A model generated the notes under the pieces. The model ran no database searches. It had not been told where the DNA came from and saw only the letters and a program-made list of their open reading frames with translations. A stretch of DNA of 15,863 nucleotides from UBA7239 sp035456205 (GTDB taxonomy: Bacteria; Pseudomonadota; Gammaproteobacteria; Pseudomonadales; UBA7239): positions 1 through 15,863 of the forward strand of contig DATIDQ010000044.1 of NCBI GenBank assembly GCA_035456205.1. Direction: 5' to 3'. The translations under genes and the position numbers were made by a program. Numbering within the stretch: the stretch's first letter is position 1; each line of letters opens with the position of its first letter. This document shows positions 1 through 6,289 of this stretch, in pieces.

Positions 1-417
1 GCTTGCTCTTTAGACCACTTATCAATTATGAGCTTACAAATTGCTTCTTGCCATATGAACTCAATTGAAACCAAAGTTGCATCATGTAGTTGTAACTCTG
101 CCGGTATATCTTGAGGCATTGGCACGGTTGACCTCTAACGCTAATTCGACACCAAATTTGGTGTATAAAATTCCAACGCGGCGTATAACATCCTTGTTGG
201 GGCTTAATACGGGCTTTATATATCAAATGATTACGGAATAACAGGAATGTTATGCGTCACACAATCGCGTCATTCTTGATTCATTGCGCAAAACGGGATT
301 GAGCAGCGTGACGAGCGATAGTCACTGTATTTTGGGGATTTAATGAACTGCCAATCGTTGGCTTGACTTGCTCCCCACACAGAGCGTCCATGCGGTGTCT
401 CTGTTGGTGGAGGAGTT
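1..417. other. Non-coding region upstream of the DUF2924-recombinase pair
   Basis: No convincing gene is visible here. The only open frame of any length is a 66-codon minus-strand frame at 26-226, which has no recognisable domain, an unusual composition (many Gln, Tyr, Trp) and no clear ribosome binding site. The stretch holds a perfect 16-bp palindrome (149-164), two GTATAA motifs nearby (163-168 and 181-186), and a small inverted repeat GCCAA-TCG-TTGGC at 350-362. A strong Shine-Dalgarno sequence (GGAGG, 409-413) precedes the gene at 418. It is probably the interior of an integrated element whose left end lies outside the window. No promoter with a good -35/-10 pair could be assigned. Confidence 0.5.
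149..164. promoter_or_regulatory. Perfect 16-bp palindrome, candidate operator
   Basis: The sequence ACACCAAATTTGGTGT is a perfect inverted repeat with no spacer. It is followed at once by a TATAAA-like hexamer (164-169), as expected for a site bound by a dimeric repressor next to a -10 box. No matching -35 lies at the usual 16-18 bp distance, and no gene immediately downstream has been identified. The regulatory role is inference from symmetry and position only. Confidence 0.35.
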
Positions 418-915
418 ATGCCCGATTCGCTGGATTTACCCACTATTGCCCGTGACCCTGATGGGCTGAATCAGCTCAGTCTTGTTGAACTGCGCGCCCT
501 GTGGGGCCGCTGTTGCCCCAAATCCTCACCATCGCCCCATCGGGGCATGCTGATCCGCGATCTGGCCTCCGTGGCTCAGAGTGGCGGTACGCGATGGCCT
601 CGGGAAACCGATGCCCTGATCCGGGCGGCCATGAAGACAACATCGGTCACCCGATCCCTGGAGGACAAACCCGCACGGATGTGTGCCCGACTGCCAGCGC
701 CCAAGGCCGTGCAGGATTTACCACCCGGTGCCGTGTTGACGAGGGAGTGGAGTGGGCAAAGCCATCAGGTCACCGTACTGGGCGGTGGCTGGTTCCAGTA
801 TCAAGGCCAGAGTTACAAAAGCCTGACCTTGGTGGCCAAGGCCATTACCGGCGCGCATTGGTCGGGGCCACGGTTTTTTGGCCTGCACCGGTTCAGGGAG
901 CAGAGGCATGGCTGA
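418..915 (+). CDS. DUF2924 family protein, recombinase-associated
   Basis: This is a 165-residue protein of the DUF2924 family, usually found directly upstream of large serine recombinases in proteobacterial mobile elements; its biochemical role is unknown. The N-terminal half has the family pattern of a short helix with SLVELRALWGR (about residues 21-31), then a conserved MLIRDLA helix. The C-terminal half has LPPGAVLTREWSGQSHQVTVL followed by the GGWFQYQGQSYKSLTLVAKAITGAHWSGPRFFGL segment, the family hallmark. The ATG at 418 has a strong GGAGG Shine-Dalgarno sequence four bases upstream. Its last codons overlap the recombinase start by eight bases, so the two are probably co-translated. The family may help the recombinase, for example as a directionality or accessory factor, but that is inference. 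Family assignment is fairly secure. Confidence 0.8.
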   Translation: MPDSLDLPTIARDPDGLNQLSLVELRALWGRCCPKSSPSPHRGMLIRDLASVAQSGGTRWPRETDALIRAAMKTTSVTRSLEDKPARMCARLPAPKAVQDLPPGAVLTREWSGQSHQVTVLGGGWFQYQGQSYKSLTLVAKAITGAHWSGPRFFGLHRFREQRHG

Positions 916-2611
916 GCCAAAGACTGTCAGATGTGTGGTCTATACCCGCAAATCCAGTGAGGAGGGGCTTGAGCAGGCATTTAATTCTCTTGATGCCCAA
1001 CGAGAGGCAGGGACAGCCTATATCACCAGCCAGAAGCACGAAGGTTGGGTGTTGGTGCCCACTCACTACGACGATGGCGGCTATTCAGGCGGCAGCACCG
1101 AGCGTCCTGCGCTGCAAAAGTTGCTCATAGATATCGAGGCAGGGAAGGTCGATATCATCGTGGTGTACAAGGTGGATCGACTATCACGATCCCTTGGGGA
1201 TTTTGCCCAGATGATGACCCTGTTCGACAAGCACAACGTCTCGTTTGTCTCTGTCACCCAACAGTTCAATACCACCACGTCCATGGGAAGGCTCACGTTA
1301 AATATTTTGCTGTCCTTCGCCCAGTTTGAACGGGAGGTCACCGGTGAGCGCATTCGTGACAAGTTTGCTGCCAGCAAGAAAAAGGGCATGTGGATGGGCG
1401 GTTCGCCACCACTGGGTTATGTGATCAACGATCGTCAGTTAATCATTGAGCCGCAAGAAGCCGAGTTAGTAAAAAAGATATTTAATCTTTATCTGGTCTG
1501 CAAATCGCCGTTAAAAGTGATGCAGATATTGCAGCAGGAAGGTCATACCAATAAGCATTGGCAAACGGCAGCAGGATTATGGCGTGGTGGGAATAAGCTG
1601 ACCGTCAGCCAAGTGAACAAAATCCTGCGCAATGTGGTGTATGTGGGCAAGGTGCGCCATGGCGATGACATTTATCCGGGGCAGCACCACCCGATCATTG
1701 AGGAAGCCTTGTGGAGTGAGGTGCAGCACAGTATCCAAACAAAAGATAAATCCAGCCGCCACCATTGGCATTCGCACTTCCTGCTGAAAGGCAAACTCAA
1801 AACGCATGAAGGCTATTGCATGAGTCCTTCCACCACCAGCATGGAAAAAACCAGCGATAGCCAACAGCTAAAACAGAAGAAGCGTTATTACGTGAGCCGA
1901 AAAGCCCTGACGCAAGGCTATAAACAATGTGCCATCAAAACCCTGAGTGCAGATTTACTGGAATCTTTGGTCATCAACCATGTGATGCATTACCTCTACC
2001 AAGCCTGCATCAATATTTTTTATGCCATTTCGCAGCTCACCCATGACACCGAACGGTCGCAGCAGTTGAGGCAGTTGATTGAGTGTGTGACAGTCAGGCC
2101 AGACCGGTTGGATATCACAATAAATAAAGCAGGCTTATCGCAACTGGCCTTCCAGGAAAATCTGCACACAACACAAAAAATCGACAATCCGCCGACTATT
2201 ATTCACCAACCAGATATTATCGATGGATCAGACACCATCACATTACAGATCCCAATACAGATTAAGCGCACGAATGGCAGGCGTTTGATTGTGTCGCAGG
2301 AAGGCAAGGATTTAGTGTTACCCGCGCAGCCAAAACCTGATCCCGTGTTGGTGCAGGCCATTGGCAGAAGTTTTGGGTGGAAAAAATTATTGGAAAAATC
2401 GCCAGAGCTCACTATCAGGGCTTTGGCCAAGCAATGTGGGTATTCCGATCGTTACCTGAGTCGGCAGTTACCACTCACAGGCCTTGCACCAGATATTTTG
2501 CATCGAGCACTTTCTGGCACATTGCCATCCACCGTCACATTGCATGGTCTGGAAGAAGCGTCTTCCTATCTATCCTGGAACCAGCAGCGCACCCATCTCG
2601 GCCTGAACTAG
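908..2611 (+). CDS. Large serine recombinase (site-specific integrase)
   Basis: This 567-residue protein is predicted to catalyse DNA integration or excision through a serine-linked intermediate. The N-terminal resolvase domain (about residues 7-155) carries YTRKS, with the likely nucleophile Ser16, plus the DRLSRS motif and the GERIRDK start of the long helix. A Recombinase domain follows (about 175-285, with GYVINDRQL, VNKILRNVVYVGKV and HHPIIEEALW). The zinc ribbon of the wider family lacks its cysteines; LLKGKLKTHEGYCMSP and RYYVSRKAL stand in its place, as in other DUF2924-linked members. The C-terminus ends with a helix-turn-helix-like segment (ALAKQCGYSDRYLSRQL) and a terminal leucine-rich helix. 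I chose the ATG at 908 because the family sequence begins there and it overlaps the upstream stop codon in ATGGCTGA; an in-frame ATG at 878 would add ten residues. The gene appears intact. It sits next to tRNA-Ser, a typical integration neighbourhood. Confidence 0.9.
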   Translation: MAEPKTVRCVVYTRKSSEEGLEQAFNSLDAQREAGTAYITSQKHEGWVLVPTHYDDGGYSGGSTERPALQKLLIDIEAGKVDIIVVYKVDRLSRSLGDFAQMMTLFDKHNVSFVSVTQQFNTTTSMGRLTLNILLSFAQFEREVTGERIRDKFAASKKKGMWMGGSPPLGYVINDRQLIIEPQEAELVKKIFNLYLVCKSPLKVMQILQQEGHTNKHWQTAAGLWRGGNKLTVSQVNKILRNVVYVGKVRHGDDIYPGQHHPIIEEALWSEVQHSIQTKDKSSRHHWHSHFLLKGKLKTHEGYCMSPSTTSMEKTSDSQQLKQKKRYYVSRKALTQGYKQCAIKTLSADLLESLVINHVMHYLYQACINIFYAISQLTHDTERSQQLRQLIECVTVRPDRLDITINKAGLSQLAFQENLHTTQKIDNPPTIIHQPDIIDGSDTITLQIPIQIKRTNGRRLIVSQEGKDLVLPAQPKPDPVLVQAIGRSFGWKKLLEKSPELTIRALAKQCGYSDRYLSRQLPLTGLAPDILHRALSGTLPSTVTLHGLEEASSYLSWNQQRTHLGLN

Positions 2612-2673
2612 GCCAGTCACACGCAACAATTTTTTGAAAGCGAACCTCGAAAAATGCCTCTAGAGACACTCGC

Positions 2674-2694
2674 GCTGAATTTGCGCGATTCAGC
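2674..2694. repeat. Inverted repeat, 7-bp perfect stem
   Basis: GCTGAAT (2674-2680) and ATTCAGC (2688-2694) form a perfect 7-bp stem around a 7-base loop. It lies in the non-coding stretch between the recombinase stop codon and the tRNA terminator. Its last two bases also belong to the next inverted repeat, so the two cannot both form fully. It could be a recombinase binding site or attachment-site arm, or an RNA hairpin at the end of the recombinase transcript. Function is not established. Confidence 0.45.
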
Positions 2695-2730
2695 CAAAAA
2701 ATGAGCAGAGAAACGCGTCTCTGTTTTGGC
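2693..2730 (+). repeat. Nested hairpin, possible 3' end of the recombinase transcript
   Basis: The outer arms GCCAAAA (2693-2699) and TTTTGGC (2724-2730) enclose an inner stem CAGAGA (2706-2711) and TCTCTG (2718-2723) with the loop AACGCG. A six-base bulge, AATGAG, sits on the 5' side. The TTTT after the inner stem could make a weak intrinsic terminator for the recombinase transcript, which has no other terminator in the window. It may instead be part of the element's attachment site. Confidence 0.4.
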
Positions 2731-2736
2731 GAAATC

Positions 2737-2764
2737 AAAAAAAAGCCCGCAAAACGCGGGCTTT
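2737..2764 (-). terminator. Rho-independent terminator of tRNA-Ser
   Basis: Reading the minus strand, AAAGCCCGC and GCGGGCTTT (2742-2750 and 2756-2764) form a 9-bp stem with a GC-rich core and a five-base loop. A run of T follows (A run 2737-2744 on the plus strand). It lies about 42 bases downstream of the tRNA 3' end, a normal distance. Because the stem is flanked by A on one side and T on the other, it may also slow plus-strand transcripts coming from the recombinase. Confidence 0.85.
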
Positions 2765-2805
2765 GAGCTTAACAAGAGCGAACTGGTGGTTTGTTCAAAG
2801 ATGAA

Positions 2806-2898
2806 TGGCGGAGAGAGAGGGATTCGAACCCTCGATAGAGCTATAAACCCTATACTCCCTTAGCAGGGGAGCGCCTTCGGCCACTCGGCCATCTCTCC
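2806..2898 (-). tRNA. tRNA-Ser (anticodon GCU)
   Basis: The minus strand folds into a 93-base class II tRNA with an encoded CCA end. The acceptor stem pairs GGAGAGA with TCTCTCC, with discriminator G before CCA. The anticodon stem is CTCCC/GGGAG, with loop CTGCTAA giving anticodon GCT, which reads AGC and AGU. A long variable arm follows, as expected for serine tRNAs, and the T arm has the standard GGTTCGAATCC. It lies downstream of csrA, as in Pseudomonas and Escherichia. The 3' end is intact despite the adjacent recombinase. Confidence 0.97.
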
Positions 2899-2909
2899 AG
2901 AGGGGCGGC

Positions 2910-2918
2910 ATGATAGCA
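2910..2918 (-). promoter_or_regulatory. Candidate extended -10 promoter for tRNA-Ser
   Basis: On the minus strand, TGCTATCAT matches an extended -10 element (TGn followed by TATCAT, against consensus TATAAT). It lies just upstream of a GC-rich discriminator-like stretch and the tRNA 5' end, 11 bases away. GC-rich discriminators are typical of stringently controlled stable-RNA promoters. A TTGACT motif lies further upstream (2938-2943) but at 22 bp, which is too far to be a normal -35. The tRNA could also be transcribed from csrA. Confidence 0.35.
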
Positions 2919-3100
2919 ATAGCAACATATCGATGCCAGTCAAAGTCAGTAAAAGTCGGGATTAAATAGGGTAATGCGGGGGGATTAAAGGCATATGGCT
3001 CAGGGATAAAAATGAGCATCCTTGCCCTGGTGACAGCACACCCACGCGTCAAACGTTGCTAAAGCCTGCTGCAGTGTCTGACGTGAGATTCTTGCGGAGA

Positions 3101-3343
3101 TTAGCGGTTGCCCAGATCGTCGTGGCCGTAGTCGCTGTCCTGATACGCTTGGCTCGATGTCACAGCGCCACCACCCTGTTTCTCTTGCTGGATGCGCTGA
3201 TAGATTTCTTCGCGATGCACAGAAACATCTTTTGGTGCGTTGATGCCAATACGCACTTGATTGCCTTTCACGCCTAGCACAGTCACGGTGACGTCATCAC
3301 CCACCATCAGGGTTTCACCGATACGACGAGTCAAAATAAGCAT
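3101..3343 (-). CDS. csrA: Carbon storage regulator CsrA (RsmA)
   Basis: CsrA is a dimeric RNA-binding protein that binds GGA motifs in mRNA leaders to control translation and stability of genes for carbon metabolism, motility and biofilm. The first 55 residues match the family closely: MLILTRRIGETLMVGDDV, then GVKGNQVRIGINAPKDVSVHREEIYQRIQ. Leu4 and Arg44, both known to be needed for RNA binding, are present. The protein is 80 residues, against about 61 in Escherichia and Pseudomonas. The extra tail is Gly/Gln/Asp-rich and looks disordered. The ATG at 3343 has a good AAGGAG ribosome binding site seven bases upstream. The gene lies about 40 bp after lysC and before tRNA-Ser, the order seen in Pseudomonas. 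It could be transcribed with lysC or from its own promoter; none was identified. Confidence 0.96.
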   Translation of the reverse strand: MLILTRRIGETLMVGDDVTVTVLGVKGNQVRIGINAPKDVSVHREEIYQRIQQEKQGGGAVTSSQAYQDSDYGHDDLGNR

Positions 3344-3349
3344 AACCTA

Positions 3350-3356
3350 TCTCCTT
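3350..3356 (-). promoter_or_regulatory. csrA ribosome binding site with a GGA motif
   Basis: The minus strand reads AAGGAGA just upstream of the csrA start codon. It is a good Shine-Dalgarno sequence and contains the core ANGGA recognised by CsrA itself. CsrA is known to repress its own translation in Escherichia coli by binding such sites, so autoregulation is plausible here. I saw only this one clear site, so binding is inferred. Confidence 0.5.
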
Positions 3357-3383
3357 GTTACTAAAGCATAGTGGGTAAATGGA

Positions 3384-4622
3384 TTATTGCACTTCCAGAT
3401 TGTCAGTCCGGTCCAGTTCAAACGCTTCGTGTAAGCCACGTACCGCCAGCTCCATGAATTTCTCTTCAATCACCACCGAAATCTTGATTTCCGAAGTGGT
3501 GATCAATTGGATGTTGATATTGTGTGCCGCCAGTGTGGCGAACATTTTTGCGGCCACGCCAGCATGCGAACGCATACCCACACCCACAATGGATACCTTG
3601 GCTACCTTATCATCTTTGAGTACCTGACTGGCGCCCAGTTCCTTGGCCACGCGCTCCAGCACATCAGCAGCTTTCTGCATCTCGGCTTTCTGGACGGTGA
3701 AGGTCAGGTCGGTAGTTTGATCCGCGCCGATGTTCTGCACGATGACATCGACTTCAATATTGGCTTCGCTGACCGGGCCGAGGATACGTGACGCTACACC
3801 CGGGGTGTCGGGTACGCCACGGATGGTCAGTTTGGCTTCATCGCGAGTAAAAGCGATGCCGGAGATAACGGGTTTTTCCATGGTGGAATCATCCTCAAGG
3901 CTGATCAGAGTGCCCGGGCCGTCAGCAAAGCTGGACAGGACACGCAGTGGAACATTGTATTTGCCGGCAAATTCTACCGAGCGAATCTGCAGGACTTTCG
4001 AGCCGAGACTGGCCATCTCCAGCATCTCTTCAAAGGTGATGCGGTTGAGGCGACGTGCTTCTGGCACAACGCGCGGGTCGGTGGTGTACACGCCATCCAC
4101 GTCAGTGTAGATCTGGCATTCATCGGCCTTCAGTGCGGCGGCTAACGCTACACCCGTGGTATCAGAGCCACCACGGCCGAGCGTGGTGATATTGCCTTGT
4201 TCGTCTACACCCTGGAAACCGGCTACAACCACAATACGGCCAGCGTTGAGATCAGCCATCATGGCTTCGCTATCAATCTGTTCGATACGCGCTTTGTTGA
4301 AGGCGCTGTCAGTCAGAATGCGAACCTGCGCACCGGTGTAGGAGCGGGCGTCGATACCGCGTTTGTGCAGTGCCATACATAGCAGGGCAATGGTGACTTG
4401 CTCGCCGGTGGCGACCAGTACGTCCAGCTCACGCGGAGTCGGGTTTTCCTGAATGGCTTTAGCCAGGCCGATCAGGCGATTGGTTTCACCGCTCATGGCT
4501 GAAAGCACGACGACCAGCTTGTGGCCGTCAGCATGGAATTTGACCAGTTTATCGGCCACGGCTTCGATACGTTCGACCGAACCGACCGATGTACCACCGA
4601 ATTTTTGGACCAGTAGACTCAT
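3384..4622 (-). CDS. lysC: Aspartate kinase (aspartokinase)
   Basis: Aspartokinase phosphorylates aspartate with ATP, the first step towards lysine, threonine, methionine and diaminopimelate. The 412-residue protein has the usual length for the Pseudomonas-type monofunctional enzyme. The kinase domain (about 1-240) begins with the KFGGTSV motif at residues 7-13 and contains TLGRGGSDTT (148-156) and YTDVDGVYTTDPR (172-184). Two ACT domains follow (about 262-330 and 341-405, with SIVGVGMRSHAGVAAKMF), which in this family bind lysine and threonine for feedback inhibition. No strong ribosome binding site precedes the ATG at 4622. An internal ATG at 3881 (Met248) with GAGG upstream could start a separate regulatory subunit. 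It is upstream of csrA on the same strand. The upstream neighbour is a divergent flavoenzyme gene, not alaS. Confidence 0.97.
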   Translation of the reverse strand: MSLLVQKFGGTSVGSVERIEAVADKLVKFHADGHKLVVVLSAMSGETNRLIGLAKAIQENPTPRELDVLVATGEQVTIALLCMALHKRGIDARSYTGAQVRILTDSAFNKARIEQIDSEAMMADLNAGRIVVVAGFQGVDEQGNITTLGRGGSDTTGVALAAALKADECQIYTDVDGVYTTDPRVVPEARRLNRITFEEMLEMASLGSKVLQIRSVEFAGKYNVPLRVLSSFADGPGTLISLEDDSTMEKPVISGIAFTRDEAKLTIRGVPDTPGVASRILGPVSEANIEVDVIVQNIGADQTTDLTFTVQKAEMQKAADVLERVAKELGASQVLKDDKVAKVSIVGVGMRSHAGVAAKMFATLAAHNINIQLITTSEIKISVVIEEKFMELAVRGLHEAFELDRTDNLEVQ

Positions 4623-4788
4623 TTTTAAACCAGCAACCCTATGATGGATCCGTCACAAATGGTGTTAGCAGAAAGGCGCGCATTAAACAATAAAGCGGAT
4701 GGAAAGTTAAGCGCGGTTGACCGCAGTCATTCCGCAGGAAACCCTTGGTATCATGACGGCCTTTCTGGATAACCCCACGGAACCTGTC
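4623..4788. other. Divergent intergenic region between lysC and the flavoenzyme gene
   Basis: This should hold the promoters of both divergent units. A short inverted repeat GCGGT-TG-ACCGC lies at 4713-4724. A TATCAT hexamer at 4749-4754 could be a -10 box for the flavoenzyme gene, but the TTGACC at 4717-4722 is 26 bp away, too far for a standard pair. Two alternative flavoenzyme starts (TTG at 4717, ATG at 4753) fall inside it. No clear lysC promoter could be assigned. Confidence 0.4.
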
Positions 4789-6288
4789 ATGAGTGATTCT
4801 TGTAATACATCAGCTCGTTATACCCCGGCTCGCCCTGTCTTGCTGAAAGACGTACCACAGTGGGATTTTGAAACCGATGTGGCAGTCGTCGGTTTTGGTG
4901 GTGCGGGTGCTTGTGCCGCGCTCGAGGCGGCAGATGCCGGCGCAGACGTGATGATCTTCGAGTTGGCCAGTGCCAGCGGCGGTTCTACGGCGATGTCATC
5001 CGGTGAAGTGTATCTCGGCGGCAATGGCGGCACGCGCGTGCAGAAAGCCTGCGGTTTTGAAGACAGCACCGAAAACCTGTTCAATTTTTTGATGGCAGCG
5101 CACGGTCCGCAGGCAGATGAAGCCAAAGTGCGCGCTTATGCTGAAGGTGCGGTCGATCACTTTAATTGGCTGGTTGAACGCGGTGTGCCGTTCAAGGATT
5201 CCTTTCTCGACAAACGCGCTATCGTCGCACTCACTGATGATGGTTTGCTCTACACCGGCAGTGAAAAAGCCTGGCCGTTCCGCGATATCGCCAAGCCGGT
5301 ACCGCGCGGCCATAACTTGCAAGTGGAAGGCGACAACGGCGGCCCGCTGTTGATGAAAATTCTGACGGAAAATGTCGAGCAGCGAAAAAATATTCGCGTG
5401 CATTACGACACCCGCACGCTGTGCCTGATTGCGGATGAAAAAGGCGAAGTGCATGGCGTGGTAGTGCGCATCGACATGAAAGAGCGTTTCGTGCGTGCGA
5501 AAAAAGGCGTGGTGTTGTGCGCTGGTGGCTTCATCATGAATAAAGAGATGCTGCAGAAATATGCGCCGAAATTGTTGCGCGGCAATATTCCTATTGGCAA
5601 CCCGGGTGATACCGGCACCGGCATCCAGATGGGTGTGAGTGTCGGTGGTGCGGCGATCAATATGCACGAAGGTTTCATGACGATTCCGTTTTATCCGCCG
5701 GGCAATATGACCTTCGGTATTTTTGTGAATGCGATGGGGCAACGTTTCATCAACGAAGATGCATACCACGGTCGTGTGGGTACGTATGCGATTCAACAAC
5801 CGGGTGATCGCCTGTACATGATTGTTGCCGCCGAAGATTACGGTAATTTTGATCGTAAACCGTTTTTCAATGGCGATATTGTCGGCACCGGTGAAACCGC
5901 AGAAGAGCTGGAACAGGAATTGGGTTTCCCGAAAAATTCACTCGCACACACTATCAATTTTTACAGCGAACATGCTGCGCAAGGTGAGGATCCGTTATTC
6001 CACAAATCACCACAGTGGTTGAAAGCATTGACGCCGCCATTGGTGGCGATTGATGCCACGCCGGAACGCGGTGCGATTTTCCCGTGTTTCACTTTGGGCG
6101 GATTGGATACCTTACCGTCTGGCGAAGTGTTGATGACTGACGGTGCGCCCATCAAAGGTTTGTATGCAGCAGGCCGTACTGCAGCAGGCGTTCCGCGTCG
6201 TGGTGATGGTTATGCCAGCGGTACGTCAGTGGGCGATGTGACGTTTTCAGGCCGCATGGCGGGTAAAGCTGCCGCTGCGCGCAACTGA
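4789..6288 (+). CDS. FAD-binding dehydrogenase, fumarate reductase/3-ketosteroid dehydrogenase-like
   Basis: This 499-residue flavoprotein belongs to the FAD_binding_2 family, with fumarate reductase/succinate dehydrogenase flavoprotein subunits and 3-ketosteroid dehydrogenases. The Rossmann motif VVGFGGAGA is at residues 33-41 and the ribose-binding acidic residue is probably Glu58. ASGGSTAMSSGEVYLGG follows (62-78). The C-terminal FAD contact GLYAAGRTAAGVPRRGDGYASG, then VTFSGRMAGKAAA, closes the fold. There is no signal peptide, so it is probably cytoplasmic. Substrate cannot be fixed: the architecture fits oxidation or reduction of a C-C double bond next to a carbonyl or carboxylate. I prefer the ATG at 4789, since the family usually has about 30 residues before the FAD motif; the ATG at 4753 or TTG at 4717 would add 12 or 24 residues. 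None has a strong ribosome binding site. It is followed after one base by the DUF2889 gene, suggesting one operon. Confidence 0.88.
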   Translation: MSDSCNTSARYTPARPVLLKDVPQWDFETDVAVVGFGGAGACAALEAADAGADVMIFELASASGGSTAMSSGEVYLGGNGGTRVQKACGFEDSTENLFNFLMAAHGPQADEAKVRAYAEGAVDHFNWLVERGVPFKDSFLDKRAIVALTDDGLLYTGSEKAWPFRDIAKPVPRGHNLQVEGDNGGPLLMKILTENVEQRKNIRVHYDTRTLCLIADEKGEVHGVVVRIDMKERFVRAKKGVVLCAGGFIMNKEMLQKYAPKLLRGNIPIGNPGDTGTGIQMGVSVGGAAINMHEGFMTIPFYPPGNMTFGIFVNAMGQRFINEDAYHGRVGTYAIQQPGDRLYMIVAAEDYGNFDRKPFFNGDIVGTGETAEELEQELGFPKNSLAHTINFYSEHAAQGEDPLFHKSPQWLKALTPPLVAIDATPERGAIFPCFTLGGLDTLPSGEVLMTDGAPIKGLYAAGRTAAGVPRRGDGYASGTSVGDVTFSGRMAGKAAAARN

Positions 6289-6289
6289 T

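Noticed and set aside
26..226. 66-codon minus-strand open frame near the left edge
   Set aside because: No recognisable domain, no clear ribosome binding site, atypical composition; not enough to call a gene.
501..1130. 209-codon plus-strand open frame across the DUF2924-recombinase junction
   Set aside because: It is out of frame with two well-supported overlapping genes and its protein has no recognisable domain.
1780..1920. Recombinase possibly inactive because the zinc-ribbon cysteines are missing
   Set aside because: Other DUF2924-associated recombinases show the same cysteine-free segment, and the catalytic Ser and Arg motifs are intact.
2795..3052. 85-codon minus-strand open frame ending in GRVAEGAPLLREYRVYSS...SNPSLS
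   Set aside because: It runs through tRNA-Ser. The peptide is the well-known false translation of a serine tRNA gene.
4996..5799. 267-codon minus-strand open frame opposite the flavoenzyme gene
   Set aside because: It lies wholly antisense to a clear FAD-family gene and its His/Thr/Arg-rich product looks like a codon-bias shadow.
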